Below, in pieces: positions 34,797-41,957 of a stretch of 64,000 nt of DNA. The first letter of the stretch is position 1, and each line of letters begins with the position of its first letter. A program made the translations under genes and the position numbers. A model generated the notes under the pieces. That model was not told where the DNA came from. It ran no database searches and saw nothing but the letters and a program-made list of their open reading frames with translations. Origin of the DNA: Cladopsammia gracilis (Eukaryota; Cnidaria; Anthozoa; Scleractinia; Dendrophylliidae); assembly GCA_022457155.1 (NCBI GenBank), contig JAJGOT010000275.1:750001-814000 (forward strand), written 5' to 3'.

Positions 34797-37700
34797 GCTA
34801 CTAGGGGTCGAATAGTAATAGTCATCGAGTAGCGAAATTCGCCGGTTTTATTTTTCGTTTTATTCCCAAATAAATATTTCTTCAACTTGCAATTGCTTTT
34901 TTTTATTATTGCCTTTTTCTGTCCGACTAGTTGGGTGATACTAAAACAATTAGACCCTTCGCCCTTTCGGGCTACGGGTCTAATTGTTAAATGGCTTCCG
35001 CAACACCAAGAAACACCCCGTGTTTTTGAAGCAAGTGATATTGAAGACATTGAGGTGTAATAGCGAATTATATTCTGACTATTCAAACCGTTGTTACCGT
35101 TGGTCTGACCATGCGAATTGTATATTTTATGTTATTGTTCATTAAAATGCTTTTTCACGCTCGCATGTTTTTGTCAAAAAGACTGAAATAAGCGCCCCCT
35201 CCCTAATAAGCGCCCCTCTCCAATAAGCGCTCCCTTGAGCTACAAAAAGTAAATAAGCGCCTCGAGCGCTAAATCGAATCATTACGGTAATTATAACTTA
35301 TCCAGTGAGTTAAAGGCTTGTTCCATGTCGCTCGTTTCGCTCAGTGTTCGATCCGCTGGTGAGAGAAAACCGCGTCCGGGCGGTTGCCTCCAAGGGATTC
35401 GAGCTTCCCTTCCTTCTCCACACACTCAGTCACATCCCCAGTCGTTCAATCTGTTTTCTTCCTACAGCACAAAAACGACTCCCATCGTTGTAGACTGCGA
35501 GCAGTCTCTTATTTTTGTTTAAGTTAGTAGAGCGAGCGAGCGCGCGCGCGTGCGAGCGGCGACGCAGTCTACGCGCCTCGTGGCTACGCCGCTCGCGCTC
35601 GCTCGACTGACTGGACTAACTGCTCGCAGTCTACAATCGTTGTAGAGAAAAGACGAATGACTTGGAACAAGTCCAAGTGAGTTTAGACAGTCAAAGGTAA
35701 TTATGCGCCGCTTAACTGCAATAAGTTGGTGATCTAATGATCTATGAAGAAAAGGGCTAATTCTTTTTTTTTTTTTAATTTTTAGGATATTAAAAAGCGA
35801 GAGGAGTACAACGACTAACATTGAAGAGAATACTGATAAATTCAGCACGTAAGTTAATTTATTTAGAAATACCGGGGGTTTTTAATTTGGGCATAACGTG
35901 AAATTCGCTTATGAATCGATTACGGTTCTTTTCGACTGAAGAGGTCGCGCTTAGCTTAATCTGCATGCGCTCGGTAACCAGAAAAATGACAAATATGCTA
36001 CTGTGGTCAAGCTGTGGTAAATTTGGAACTTTTTTCTAAATATAAAACCTTATCTTTTGTTTTTGTAAAGCGCAGTTGAATAATAAGGCTCGTATTTACA
36101 TAAATACACGATTTTTAATAAGCCTTTGGCTTTTGTAACTGTAGGAGATCTTTTAGCCTCCTGCAGAGGTATTCTTTGGGTTCGTTTATGCAGTGACTCT
36201 GCAGACACTTTCCTCCCCTACCGAGCCTAAGCAACATCTGTGTAGGAGGCTATCGATCCCTCTAATTGTAATAGGATACACTTACATTGTATTGTATTGT
36301 TTAACCCTTAAACTGACTCCCAAGAGTGCCAAAAATCAAAATTAAGAAGAATCCAAAATTTCATTTTTGTAAAATATTGAAAAACAAATAGTACCATGCG
36401 AAAGTGCTGCCGAAGAGGTTTCATTTGAATGGTCACAACATAGGATTCCGTCCACAGACTCAAAAGTTAGAACTGCGTGTCTTCGTAATTGAAAACTGCT
36501 ACAATTAAGCAACCTCATATGTTGTGATCGGTTTAAAAAAAAGTCTTGTCACTTTCTCAGTTTACTATAAAATGATACATTGTCACGGCGAAAACGTTTA
36601 TGTATGCAAGATAGAAATTGCTGAAAAAACCCTGTAACTCATTTCTTGTTTCAGCGAATCACCGCCATCCACGTCCGGGCAAGGTGCTGGCGCCGCGCGA
36701 CTTTCACCCACCCCACCTACTTACTCGCCATCCCCTCCCTCGAAAAGCTCTCGTCGCTCTGGAAGTCCATCCGCTGTGCGTCGCTCACTCCCTACTCCTC
36801 CCCTTGTGGGGAGAGAAATAAACAGACCCAATACTGCTGCGGATTTCAGGGTGCGAAGGTACGAATTTGCCTTGTTTGTTGCGCTTGTGCGTTTATTTAT
36901 CGCTTGTTGGGCAAACAGGGGGTTCATATAACCTGGTAATAAGTAAAACCCTGTTCAAACGGCCGTGATAGTTGATGATATTTGATGACAGTCAAAACGC
37001 GCGCTATCAAGAACTATCATCAATTAGTTTATGCTAAAACAGTGGATAGCGTTGTTGGCGCGCTCTGATTGGCTACTGAAACTCGGGATGAAACTTGCGC
37101 GGGAAAATTGTAATCGTTGACAGGAATAAATGAGTTAAAAATCATCATTTTCGTGCTCTGCTATTTCACTATTTTAGTATATATTAAAACCAATAGCCAC
37201 CTCCACTTCGGTGAATAGTTGCTAACTATCACGGGCTATTACTCAGCTCGATTAGCCTTTTGGTTATTCTGGGTAATATTACCGAGTTTTGTTTATAATT
37301 CTATATTGTAAAAATGTTCTTTGTAAAGTATGGTAATAAAGTGTGTGTTGTTGTTATCATTCGGTATGAACATGTTCTAAATTTTCTTGATGGTTGATGT
37401 TAGTTTTGATCGTTTGACCACGCGTATGATAGTTGATGATAGTTTTGATCGTTTGACCACGCGCATGATAGTTGATGATAGTTTTTCGGTCAGCTGTAAG
37501 TTGACACCATTTTGCCATCAAAATGATACCAAAAAGTCAACAGTCGCTGTCGAGGCCCGAAAACAAAACAAAAAATAAGCCAAAAAGTTGTTCATTCGTC
37601 ATGAGTGGAACGAGAAGTCACTGGGTGACGTTTGACCAGCTATCATCAACTATCATGCGCTATCACGCCAGTAGCATGATAGTTAACGATAGTTGATTAT

Positions 37701-40046
37701 AATACACGATAGTTTGGGATCGAAACTTTCACCCCAAGAATCATTGACGATCATGCGCCGTTTGACCAGGGCTTAAAACTAAACAACACTAATCCACTGG
37801 CAAGGACTATAGGGTATTTTTGTCGTGTGATTATTTTGGGGAGCAAAAAGGAAAGCGAGAAGATTAGCACAGAAAGAGCTAATGTATAAAGGTTGGAGCC
37901 CAGAAACCGGCTTGACACTCAGCCTGTACTTTTGCTTATAGAGCGGTTTTCCGTTAAGTGTCGAGGGTAATTTCGCGATTATTAGATTGCTTTGGTTTAT
38001 ATTTGCCACGCTTTGTGATTAGATAAAAAATTTCGCGCCACTTTCTCGACCAATTAGAAGTATAAGTTGGTTATACAGTATAACCAAAACCAATCGTGCC
38101 TTGCTCGCTCGCGTTTTCCCCCGCTTGGCGCCGGCTACATGTATTTGCTTCGAGTTCTGATTGGTTCATTGGGTTGTCTGCGATTGTTGTTATTGGCCAG
38201 AGTAATTACTGTCATTGATTTTGTTTTTAGAGCAGTTATCAATTGAGTGTCGAAAGTAATTACACAACTGCTTTGGTTTTTCATTGCTACGCTTTGTGAT
38301 TGGCTAAAAAATCTCGCGTCACTTTCTCGACCAATCAGAAGTAAAACCAAAACCAATCGTGACTTGCTCGCACGCGTTTTCCCGCGCTTGGCGCCGCCGA
38401 CATGTAATTGTTTCGAGCTCTGATTGGTTCATTGGATTGTTTACGACTGCTGTGATTGGTCAGAGTAACTACTTTGGTTTTGGTTTTACGACACTCAATT
38501 GAAAACTGCTTTGCATCATGGAAATTGTTCTAAGATTATGGAGACGAAGGTATCAGTGATTACTCGAAGGAAGTACAAACCAGTCCATAATCAGTTTTAA
38601 GCGATTTTTCCAAAACACGCGGGGAAAATTGGTCAATATTTTCAAGTTGCAATACTTTTCCATTCTGGCCATCCTCAGCCAAGGACAACGAATACTAGTT
38701 TCTGTGTTGTCGTGGAGTAATTGTAAACAAACTGGACCAATATTTGAAGGTTTCCATCTACTGATACAAATATATTTTTGAGATTTTCAAAGTGACACTC
38801 AAAAAGGTGATATCTCCCCTTTAACCCTTTAAGGCCCGGTTCAAACGTCGAACTTCACATGTGCCGAACCTAGTGCAAATGAGCAAGAACAATAGATTTT
38901 TCTCATTTGCATTAGGTTCGGCACATGTGAAGTTCGACGTTTGAACCGGGCCTAACACTCAAGAGTGCCAAACATCAAAATTCAAGAAAAATCCCAAATT
39001 TCATTTTGTAAAATATTGAAAAACAAATGGTACCATGCAAAAGTACTGCAGAAGAGGTTTCATTTGAATGGTCACACCCTATGATTTCGTCCACAGACTC
39101 AAAAGTTAGAACTACACTACATGTCTCCATAATCGACTCTGGGAGTGAAAGTGTTATTGATCAATTAACGAAGGGTCATTTTTTGTACATTTGTGGAGGG
39201 TAAGGGCAACTAGGAGGCATTACTAACACAATGAAAACTATTTTATCTTAGATTCCGGCAACTTTCTGGCGAGACAAGTGTGAACCAATTAAAGCTTCGA
39301 GCGCTACATGGAGATGAGAGTTATGACGTAGACAAGAATACATCTACGCCTTCTTTGGATTCCAGACCCTCTCAGCCTTTATCCGTCGAAGAAGACTCGG
39401 AACCACGTTCGTCCTCTGCGCCTGTGCGACTTGGTCGACGAACGAGGTATGAGCGTTTTTACGATGAAGGAGAAACAAACGACAACCAGAACCTCTCTAA
39501 ATCTCTTCCTTTCTAAGTATCAAAGTAGAATTTTGACAAATGTTGTTAAAATTTCCAGTGAAGAAGACTCAAAGATAAACTAACGGCACCATTGATTGCC
39601 GTGCGTCTGTTCAGTAATACATCACAGATGAAGTCAAAATGTAGAAAGAACTGCTCAGTGACCTTGATTTTAACACCAAGAGTCAATAATGGAGACATGT
39701 AGTGTAGTTCTAACTTTTGAGTCTGTCAACAAAATCCTATGGTGTGACCATTCAAATGAAACCTCTTCGGCAGTACTTTTGTATGGTACCATTTGTTTTT
39801 CAATATTTTACTTGAATTTTGATATTTGGCACTGTTGGGAGTTAAAGGGTTAAGATGGCTTTGAGTATTTGTAATTGTTAAAGTGTCTATTTTATCAACA
39901 GTTTATCTTCTCTTCGGTTTCTTTACAGGGAGATGCCAACAAAAGATGGCACCAGGCCCCCTCGTAAACTCCCCGACCCAGCGTTACTGGTACAGAGACC
40001 AGGAACGGCAGCCGCTGCCCTGCAGAAACGGAAACTCAGGCCTTAA
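17938..40046 (+). CDS. LRRC56: LRRC56, dynein-arm assembly/transport factor (17 exons)
   Basis: LRRC56 (Chlamydomonas ODA8) works with intraflagellar transport to place outer dynein arms in motile cilia. The rebuilt coding sequence is 1950 nt (649 aa plus stop) when the exon-13 insertion is left out; human LRRC56 is about 540 aa. Order: conserved N-terminal helix region (VRIREFDDS, LLEEFLSPSKL), the MKVDTRDNSLGNFG motif, five leucine-rich repeats in exons 4-7, the HYDYRAAIHKAVPNV cap in exon 8, a Ser/Arg/Pro-rich segment, the conserved GSGQVICGN motif in exon 11, LEELKAWRQEYS in exon 12, and a Ser/Pro-rich disordered tail ending KRKLRP. All exon joins keep frame. Introns carry many MITEs. Exon 13 is interrupted by an element, so this allele may give altered or truncated protein unless the element is spliced out. 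Confidence 0.9.
20205..20385 (+). CDS. LRRC56: LRRC56 exon 2
   Basis: Acceptor CTTTTAG; codes SLGMEETPLTLEQIE through LLEEFLSPSKL, where the last part matches the family motif EE(Y/F)LSP. Donor GTAGGT, phase 0. Confidence 0.88.
20726..21494 (-). mobile_element. hAT5-like non-autonomous element, copy 1 (769 bp)
   Basis: Ends CAGGGCTCGAAATT and AATTTCGAGCCCTG, flanked by a 5-bp duplication AATAT (20721-20725, 21495-21499). It is near identical, in opposite orientation, to 61312-62103. It keeps an open frame on the minus strand (20977-21360, 127 aa) that copy 2 also keeps. It lies in LRRC56 intron 2. Confidence 0.85.
22038..22125 (+). CDS. LRRC56: LRRC56 exon 3
   Basis: Codes RMLTGMKNLEEVEHLEM and the family signature VDTRDNSLGNFG. 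Acceptor TTTTTAAAG, donor GTAAGA; ends in phase 1. Confidence 0.95.
22140..22295. mobile_element. foldback MITE in LRRC56 intron 3
   Basis: Inverted arms TTATTCAGCATGAAGTTGTG and CACAACTTTTCGCTGAATAA, with AATATGGCTGAGTATTTTTAC facing GTAAAAATGCCCAGCCGTATT. It fills nearly half of the 386-bp intron. Confidence 0.75.
22512..22572 (+). CDS. LRRC56: LRRC56 exon 4 (LRR 1)
   Basis: Codes GALLPNLVELKLSNSIIATI; acceptor TTCTACTTTAG, donor GTAAGT, phase 2. First leucine-rich repeat. Confidence 0.95.
22869..23010. mobile_element. family B MITE in LRRC56 intron 4
   Basis: GTTGGATAGTGCTATCCACTGAATAAATC and GTGGATAGCATTATCCACC face each other near degraded GTTG...CAACC ends; same family as 8103-8304 and 55587-55733. 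Confidence 0.7.
23343..23439 (+). CDS. LRRC56: LRRC56 exon 5 (LRR 2)
   Basis: Codes DLGTSLTNLRTLWLSRSGL then VDLDGISSVSSLK. The DLGTSL block is shared with human LRRC56. Ends in phase 0 at GTACAC. Confidence 0.95.
23936..24018 (+). CDS. LRRC56: LRRC56 exon 6 (LRR 3 and part of 4)
   Basis: Codes ELYLSFNHIDDVSPVSML and DQLEILDLEG; acceptor TGTTGCAG, donor GTGAGA, phase 2. Confidence 0.95.
24668..24785 (+). CDS. LRRC56: LRRC56 exon 7 (end of LRR 4, LRR 5)
   Basis: Codes NNVSDIAQVEFLCLC, then SLKILTLEGNPICLMPHPE. Acceptor TTGCACAG, donor GTACAT, phase 0. Confidence 0.95.
25670..25972. mobile_element. MITE, copy 2 of the 556-800 family, beside exon 8
   Basis: Starts near TTATCTTATTACACG and ends near GTCAATAAGATA. 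It shares long blocks with 556-800 and has internal GACCG...CGGTC palindromes. Its right end lies about 40 bp from the exon 8 acceptor, so it sits next to the branch-point region. Confidence 0.7.
26015..26243 (+). CDS. LRRC56: LRRC56 exon 8 (LRR cap and linker)
   Basis: Codes ELRHYDYRAAIHKAVPNVK, ILDDEPFL and DHLKTDWQLVSEGIK; the YRA...PN...LD(D/E) pattern is the family LRR cap. Phase 1 donor GTATGT. Confidence 0.95.
26990..27430. mobile_element. family C MITE in LRRC56 intron 8
   Basis: Contains TTTTAACTCATTTATTTCTG, AATTGCTTGGAGATGAATAG and GAGTTTCAGTAGCCAATCAG, shared with 37040-37235 and 43190-43495. An extra piece near 27130-27310 splits it. Confidence 0.6.
27507..27650 (+). CDS. LRRC56: LRRC56 exon 9 (Ser/Arg/Pro-rich)
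   Basis: Codes a low-complexity basic segment with RPSSAMS, RPMSASRKRPSSAM and RPDSAGG, likely disordered. Phase 1 donor GTGTGT. Confidence 0.9.
27655..28380. repeat. four tandem units of about 195 bp in LRRC56 intron 9
   Basis: GTTTACT..TC(C/T)GTGGTTTGTCCAG recurs at 27664, 27862, 28054 and 28248, spacing 198, 192 and 194. Units share GAAAGCTAAGCAATAAA and GTCAGACTGGTTTG. The array starts within a few bases of the exon 9 donor. Confidence 0.85.
28968..29030 (+). CDS. LRRC56: LRRC56 exon 10
   Basis: Codes SAEPVDPGFFQQDDSSDLTH, phase 1 on both sides. Acceptor TATTTTAG, donor GTAATC. Acidic linker; the last part parallels the human SSLTHGAGQV region. Confidence 0.82.
29073..29185. mobile_element. 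113-bp hairpin element in LRRC56 intron 10
   Basis: Arms TAAAAGGGATGACTCAAAAGGACC and their reverse complement at 29162-29185 are near perfect. The next element begins right at its right end. Confidence 0.7.
29186..29612. mobile_element. PIF/Harbinger-like MITE with TTA target duplication
   Basis: Ends AGGCTGGTTCTCATATAAT and ATTATATGAGAACCAGCCT, flanked by TTA on both sides (29183-29185, 29613-29615). The interior is rich in GACCGGGACGA/TCGTCC repeats. 427 bp, no coding frame of note. Confidence 0.8.
30088..30143 (+). CDS. LRRC56: LRRC56 exon 11 (conserved GQVxCGN motif)
   Basis: Codes GSGQVICGNISRALKSRRK, clearly parallel to the human GAGQVLCGN..KGLRERR block, a conserved motif outside the LRRs. 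Phase 0 donor GTGTGG. Confidence 0.92.
30557..30844. mobile_element. Harbinger-like GTTACACGAG MITE with TTA duplication
   Basis: Ends AGGTGCTGTTACACGAGG and TTGTAACAGCACCT, flanked by TTA (30554-30556, 30845-30847). The interior carries many CAACTTG/GTTGCG repeats. It is inserted into the AAACATGTTT element family. A related element starts at 63498. Confidence 0.8.
31245..31750. repeat. 42-bp minisatellite, 12 units, LRRC56 intron 11
   Basis: CAGCATAAGCC(A/C) recurs with an exact 42-bp period (31270, 31312 ... 31732). Each unit holds AGACTAAACGTGTTTCGCCC and TAGTGTGAACA. As 42 is 14 codons, the minus strand stays open over 241 codons (14-residue repeat like SLAYAVFTLGRNTF), an artefact of the period. 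Confidence 0.9.
31847..31998 (+). CDS. LRRC56: LRRC56 exon 12
   Basis: Codes DLKQPKMPTIAFLESPRLF, then SPSKNDILEELKAWRQEYS. The L..L.AWR pattern also occurs in human LRRC56. Acceptor TTTACTTAG, donor GTAAGA, phase 2. Confidence 0.85.
32068..32689. mobile_element. outer MITE in LRRC56 intron 12, interrupted by another MITE
   Basis: 37-bp near-perfect inverted ends: TTACAGTCAAAATACTCAGC at 32068 onward and GCTGAGTATTTTGACTGTAA ending at 32689, both extending through GCGTTC..TTATCATT. The inner element at 32101-32473 lies just inside the left arm. Confidence 0.75.
32101..32473. mobile_element. TTAAGCAACGACGAC MITE, copy 1 (nested)
   Basis: Ends AGGGAGCTTAAGCAACGACG and CGTCGTGGTTGCTTAAGCTC. 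It is nearly the same over its length as 41571-41957, including AAGGATTCGCGCTTTTTTAA and GTGTGTTCACGTTCTCCAC. Confidence 0.8.
32839..33839. mobile_element. family A MITE enlarged by an internal tandem array
   Basis: The left part matches family A from GCATTGCTACGCTTTGTGAT on, and the right end is CACTCAATTAAAAACTGCTC followed by TA. Between them one internal segment has been copied ten times (see 33000-33810). Lies in LRRC56 intron 12. Confidence 0.8.
33000..33810 (+). repeat. 83/85-bp tandem array of CCAAT-box units, 10 copies
   Basis: CAGAGTAATTACTTTGG starts at 33034, 33117, 33200, 33285, 33370, 33455, 33538, 33623, 33706 and 33789. Spacings are 83 or 85, the longer form having GTTTTCTTTGG in place of GTTCATTGG. 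Each unit holds two or three ATTGG motifs. Confidence 0.92.
34750..34940. mobile_element. short element with CACCCAACTAGT ends
   Basis: CACCCAACTAGTGGACTA on the left faces GTCCGACTAGTTGGGTG on the right. In LRRC56 intron 12; no coding capacity. Confidence 0.55.
35468..35676 (+). CDS. LRRC56: LRRC56 exon 13, interrupted by a MITE
   Basis: Acceptor TTCTTCCTACAG, donor GTGAGT. Without the 143-bp element and one target copy, the exon is 57 bp, phase 2 on both sides, coding TKTTPIVVEKRRMTWNKS. As it stands, reading through gives a stop (TAA at 35520-35522) after VDCEQSLIFV. Two rescues are visible: skipping the exon keeps frame, and a GT at 35490 with AG ending at 35629 would cut a 140-nt intron and restore the frame with four extra codons (STIV). 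The exon itself is inferred from splice sites and phase, without a sequence match. Confidence 0.55.
35491..35633. mobile_element. MULE-like MITE inserted in LRRC56 coding exon 13
   Basis: Ends TAGACTGCGAGCAGT and ACTGCTCGCAGTCTA. Flanking 9-mers CCATCGTTG (35482-35490) and CAATCGTTG (35634-35642) differ at one base, as expected for a 9-bp Mutator-type target duplication. The middle is GC-rich (GAGCGAGCGAGCGCG). The right end carries GACTAACTGCTCGCAG, which reads as branch point plus acceptor. Related ends occur at 40188-40272. Confidence 0.75.
35786..35848 (+). CDS. LRRC56: LRRC56 exon 14
   Basis: Codes ILKSERSTTTNIEENTDKFS, phase 2 on both sides. Acceptor preceded by a long T run (ATTTTTAG), donor GTAAGT. 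Confidence 0.72.
36301..36485. mobile_element. family E repeat, copy in LRRC56 intron 14
   Basis: Shares CCCAAGAGTGCCAAA, AAAATATTGAAAAACAAAT, GAGGTTTCATTTGAATGGTC and ACTCAAAAGTTAGAACT with 38821-39150, 39683-39853 (inverted) and 56262-56468. No terminal repeat is clear. Confidence 0.7.
36655..36858 (+). CDS. LRRC56: LRRC56 exon 15 (Ser/Pro-rich tail)
   Basis: Codes ESPPSTSGQGAGAARLSPTP, SSKSSRRSGSPSAVRRSL and VGREINRPNTAADFRVR. GC-rich, likely disordered. Acceptor TTGTTTCAG, donor GTACGA, phase 2. Confidence 0.8.
37040..37235. mobile_element. family C MITE in LRRC56 intron 15
   Basis: CAGTGGATAGCGTTGTTGGC, CTGATTGGCTACTGAAACTC and AATAAATGAGTTAAAAATCA match 43320-43495 in inverted order. 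Confidence 0.65.
37940..38512. mobile_element. two family A MITE copies side by side in LRRC56 intron 15
   Basis: The first copy (about 37940-38222) starts AGAGCGGTTTTCCGTTAAGT and is decayed at its right end. The second (38229-38512) runs from GAGCAGTTATCAATTGAGTG to ACTCAATTGAAAACTGCT. Both carry repeated CCAATC/GATTGG boxes. Confidence 0.8.
38821..39150. mobile_element. family E repeat split by a hairpin MITE
   Basis: Begins TTAACCCTTTAA, is interrupted by 38833-38952, and resumes CACTCAAGAGTGCCAAACATC with the rest of the family E text. Confidence 0.75.
38833..38952. mobile_element. 120-bp PIF/Harbinger-like hairpin MITE with TAA duplication
   Basis: Arms of about 51 bp start GGCCCGGTTCAAACGTCGAA and end TTCGACGTTTGAACCGGGCC, nearly perfect complements. 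TAA stands on both sides (38830-38832, 38953-38955), matching the TWA target of PIF/Harbinger elements. Confidence 0.88.
39252..39446 (+). CDS. LRRC56: LRRC56 exon 16
   Basis: Codes FRQLSGETSVNQLKLRALHG, DESYDVDKNTSTPSLDSRPS and EPRSSSAPVRLGRRTR. Donor GTATGA, phase 2. If this donor is not used, the frame runs on to a stop at 39514-39516, giving a different C-terminus (YERFYDEGETNDNQNLSKSL). Confidence 0.82.
39683..39853 (-). mobile_element. family E repeat, inverted copy in LRRC56 intron 16
   Basis: Reverse complement of the family E text, from GTAGTTCTAACTTTTGAGTC to GGCACTGTTGGGAGTTAAAG. Confidence 0.75.
39929..40046 (+). CDS. LRRC56: LRRC56 exon 17 (last) with stop
   Basis: Acceptor TTTCTTTACAG. 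Codes EMPTKDGTRPPRKLPDPALL, VQRPGTAAAALQKRKLRP and TAA at 40044-40046. Basic, Pro-rich end. Confidence 0.85.
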
Positions 40047-40187
40047 GAGAACTACATCCGGGATATATGTAGATAAGCGTGCGGCAGCGCCTTGCAATTT
40101 TAGCAACTACCTGCAATATGATTGGTGCGTGCAGTAATAGTCGCGAGCAGTCACTGAGTGAGGCGTGCTTTGTAGTTCAGTCTGGTG

Positions 40188-40272
40188 TAACCTGTGATCA
40201 GGCGGTTTTTTTTTTTTTTTTTCGCGCGTTCGTGCTCTGCCGCTCCAAAAAAGAGAGCCTGATCGCAGGTTA
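40188..40272. mobile_element. 85-bp MULE-like MITE in the LRRC56 3' UTR
   Basis: Ends TAACCTGTGATCAGGC and GCCTGATCGCAGGTTA, with a perfect 9-bp duplication AGTCTGGTG on both sides (40179-40187, 40273-40281). Contains a T16 run. Its ends resemble those of the exon 13 insertion. Confidence 0.85.
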
Positions 40273-40402
40273 AGTCTGGTGGTATTTAAGTGTGACTGCA
40301 AAATGCAGAGTTTGTTTTTAAACGAATGGACTTAGAAAGATGAGATTTTGCTGGTTGAATATGTAAATATTTTTGTTTACGTGTGCGGTTATGTAAACTG
40401 TA

Positions 40403-40408
40403 AATAAA
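40403..40408 (+). terminator. AATAAA polyadenylation signal of LRRC56
   Basis: First canonical AATAAA after the stop codon, 357 bp downstream, in AT-rich sequence. Confidence 0.7.
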
Positions 40409-40539
40409 CATGTATTTAAATGCACCCCTCTACTGAATGAAATACTGGCCTTTGTCCTCTCTAGTTTTGAATTTACTTTAATCTCTTTTCGATACGATGT
40501 TTTATTTTGAGATGCTTTTTAACTGACAATTAACATTCT

Positions 40540-40760
40540 TATTTAGCGCATATATCAACTCTGTTCTATGCGCTTTACAAATATACATATAAAACTAAAA
40601 CTATTTATAGGCTTGTTTGAAAAGGAATGTCTTTAGTCTGGATTTTAAACTAATGTCTTGGCTCTCACTAGCTCTGATGTCTATAGTTAATAAGCTCCAT
40701 AGTTCTGGAACGGCAACAGAAAAAGAACGATACCCATAAGTCTTAAGATAAGTTGAGTAG
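40540..40760. repeat. dispersed repeat with GCGCTTTACAAAT text
   Basis: GTTCTATGCGCTTTACAAAT is followed by a reading-like segment (FEKECLSSLDFKL, then LHSSGTATEKERY) of the kind seen in widely dispersed invertebrate repeats. Recognised by style, not by alignment. Confidence 0.4.
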
Positions 40761-40868
40761 TGTCAGATGAAGAGCAAAGATTTCTCGCAGTTCTGTAGTG
40801 GGTCAACAGTTCTCGTTCATATGAAGAAGCTTGGCATTTTAAAAGTGATCAACAATGTGTTAAAAATA

Positions 40869-41152
40869 GAGCAGTTTTCATTTGAGTGTGGTAAGACCAA
40901 AACCAAAGTAATTACTCTGACCAATCACAGCAGTCGTAAACAATCCAATGAACCAATCAGAGCTCGAACTAATTACATGTCGGCGGTGCCAAGCGCGGGA
41001 AAACGCGTGCGAGCATTAATTACGATTGGTTTTGGTTTTACTTCTGATTGGTCGAAAAAGTGGCGCGAGATTTTTTAGCCAATCACAAAGCGTAGCAATG
41101 AAAAACCAAAGCAATTGTGTAATTACTTTTCACACTCAATTGAAAATTGCTC
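40869..41152. mobile_element. family A CCAAT-rich MITE, intact copy
   Basis: 284 bp from GAGCAGTTTTCATTTGAGTG to CACTCAATTGAAAATTGCTC, with TA on both sides. In the spacer after LRRC56. Confidence 0.85.
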
Positions 41153-41332
41153 TATCAACCTATCAGAAGTAAAACCGAAACCAATCTTGATTTGCCCGCA
41201 CGCGTTTTCCCGCGCTTGGCACCGGCTTCATGGATTTGCTTCGAGTTCTGATTGGTTCATTGGATTGTCTGTCTCTGTTGTGATTGGTCAGATGGATTAC
41301 TGGTTTTACGACACTCAACTGAAAACTGCTCT
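41153..41332. mobile_element. family A MITE, partial copy next to the intact one
   Basis: Starts inside the family at ACCTATCAGAAGTAAAACCG and ends ACACTCAACTGAAAACTGCTC; the left third is missing. Confidence 0.75.
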
Positions 41333-41570
41333 TCTTATGCATATGATCTTTAAATGATCACAATGATGTGTAAACTAGTCACTCACAACGCCCTAAATGG
41401 AGTTTGAAACGCTTTTCTCGAAACTTTCGAGCACTGACTGGGCACGTTTAGTCGCGCGTTTAATCCCCCAAAAATTATTTGGATGTTCCTCGAATCTCCC
41501 GCCATTTTCAATCCGGTATTTTCCCCAAAACTCACCCGGTAGCTTACAGGAGTTTGTCTGCGCCGCTGTA

Positions 41571-41957
41571 ATTAGAGAGCTTAAGCAACGACGACGGCAA
41601 CGCCATGAAAAACGTCACTTGAAAAAAGGATTCGCGCTTTTTTAAACTACTTTGCAGTTGTTCTAATTTGTTAAGTTTGTCTAATGTGTCTGGATTGTCC
41701 AGGAGCTAAATTTGAAGGGATGGCTTACCAGTTCAAAGGGAGAAAGGAAAATTAACCGTCGTGTGTTCACGTTCTCCACAAAACCTATAATTTGATCATT
41801 TGACACTGTTGTTTTGCAGGGAACGGCAAAAAAATGTACCAAAATGTAAAACGCACGTGCAACACGTGCAGAGGCATTGTTTTCGCTCATTAAACCTATT
41901 GTTTTGTGCCGTTCTCGCTGCCGTCACCGTTGTGGTTGCTTAAGCTCTCTAATTAAC
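41571..41957. mobile_element. TTAAGCAACGACGAC MITE, copy 2
   Basis: Ends ATTAGAGAGCTTAAGCAACG and GGTTGCTTAAGCTCTCTAAT. Close match to 32101-32473, about 9.5 kb apart. Confidence 0.85.

Noticed and set aside
35490..35645. Splicing out the exon 13 insert with AG at 35644-35645
   Set aside because: Using GT at 35490 with that AG removes 156 nt and leaves a frameshift and early stop; only the AG ending at 35629 keeps frame.
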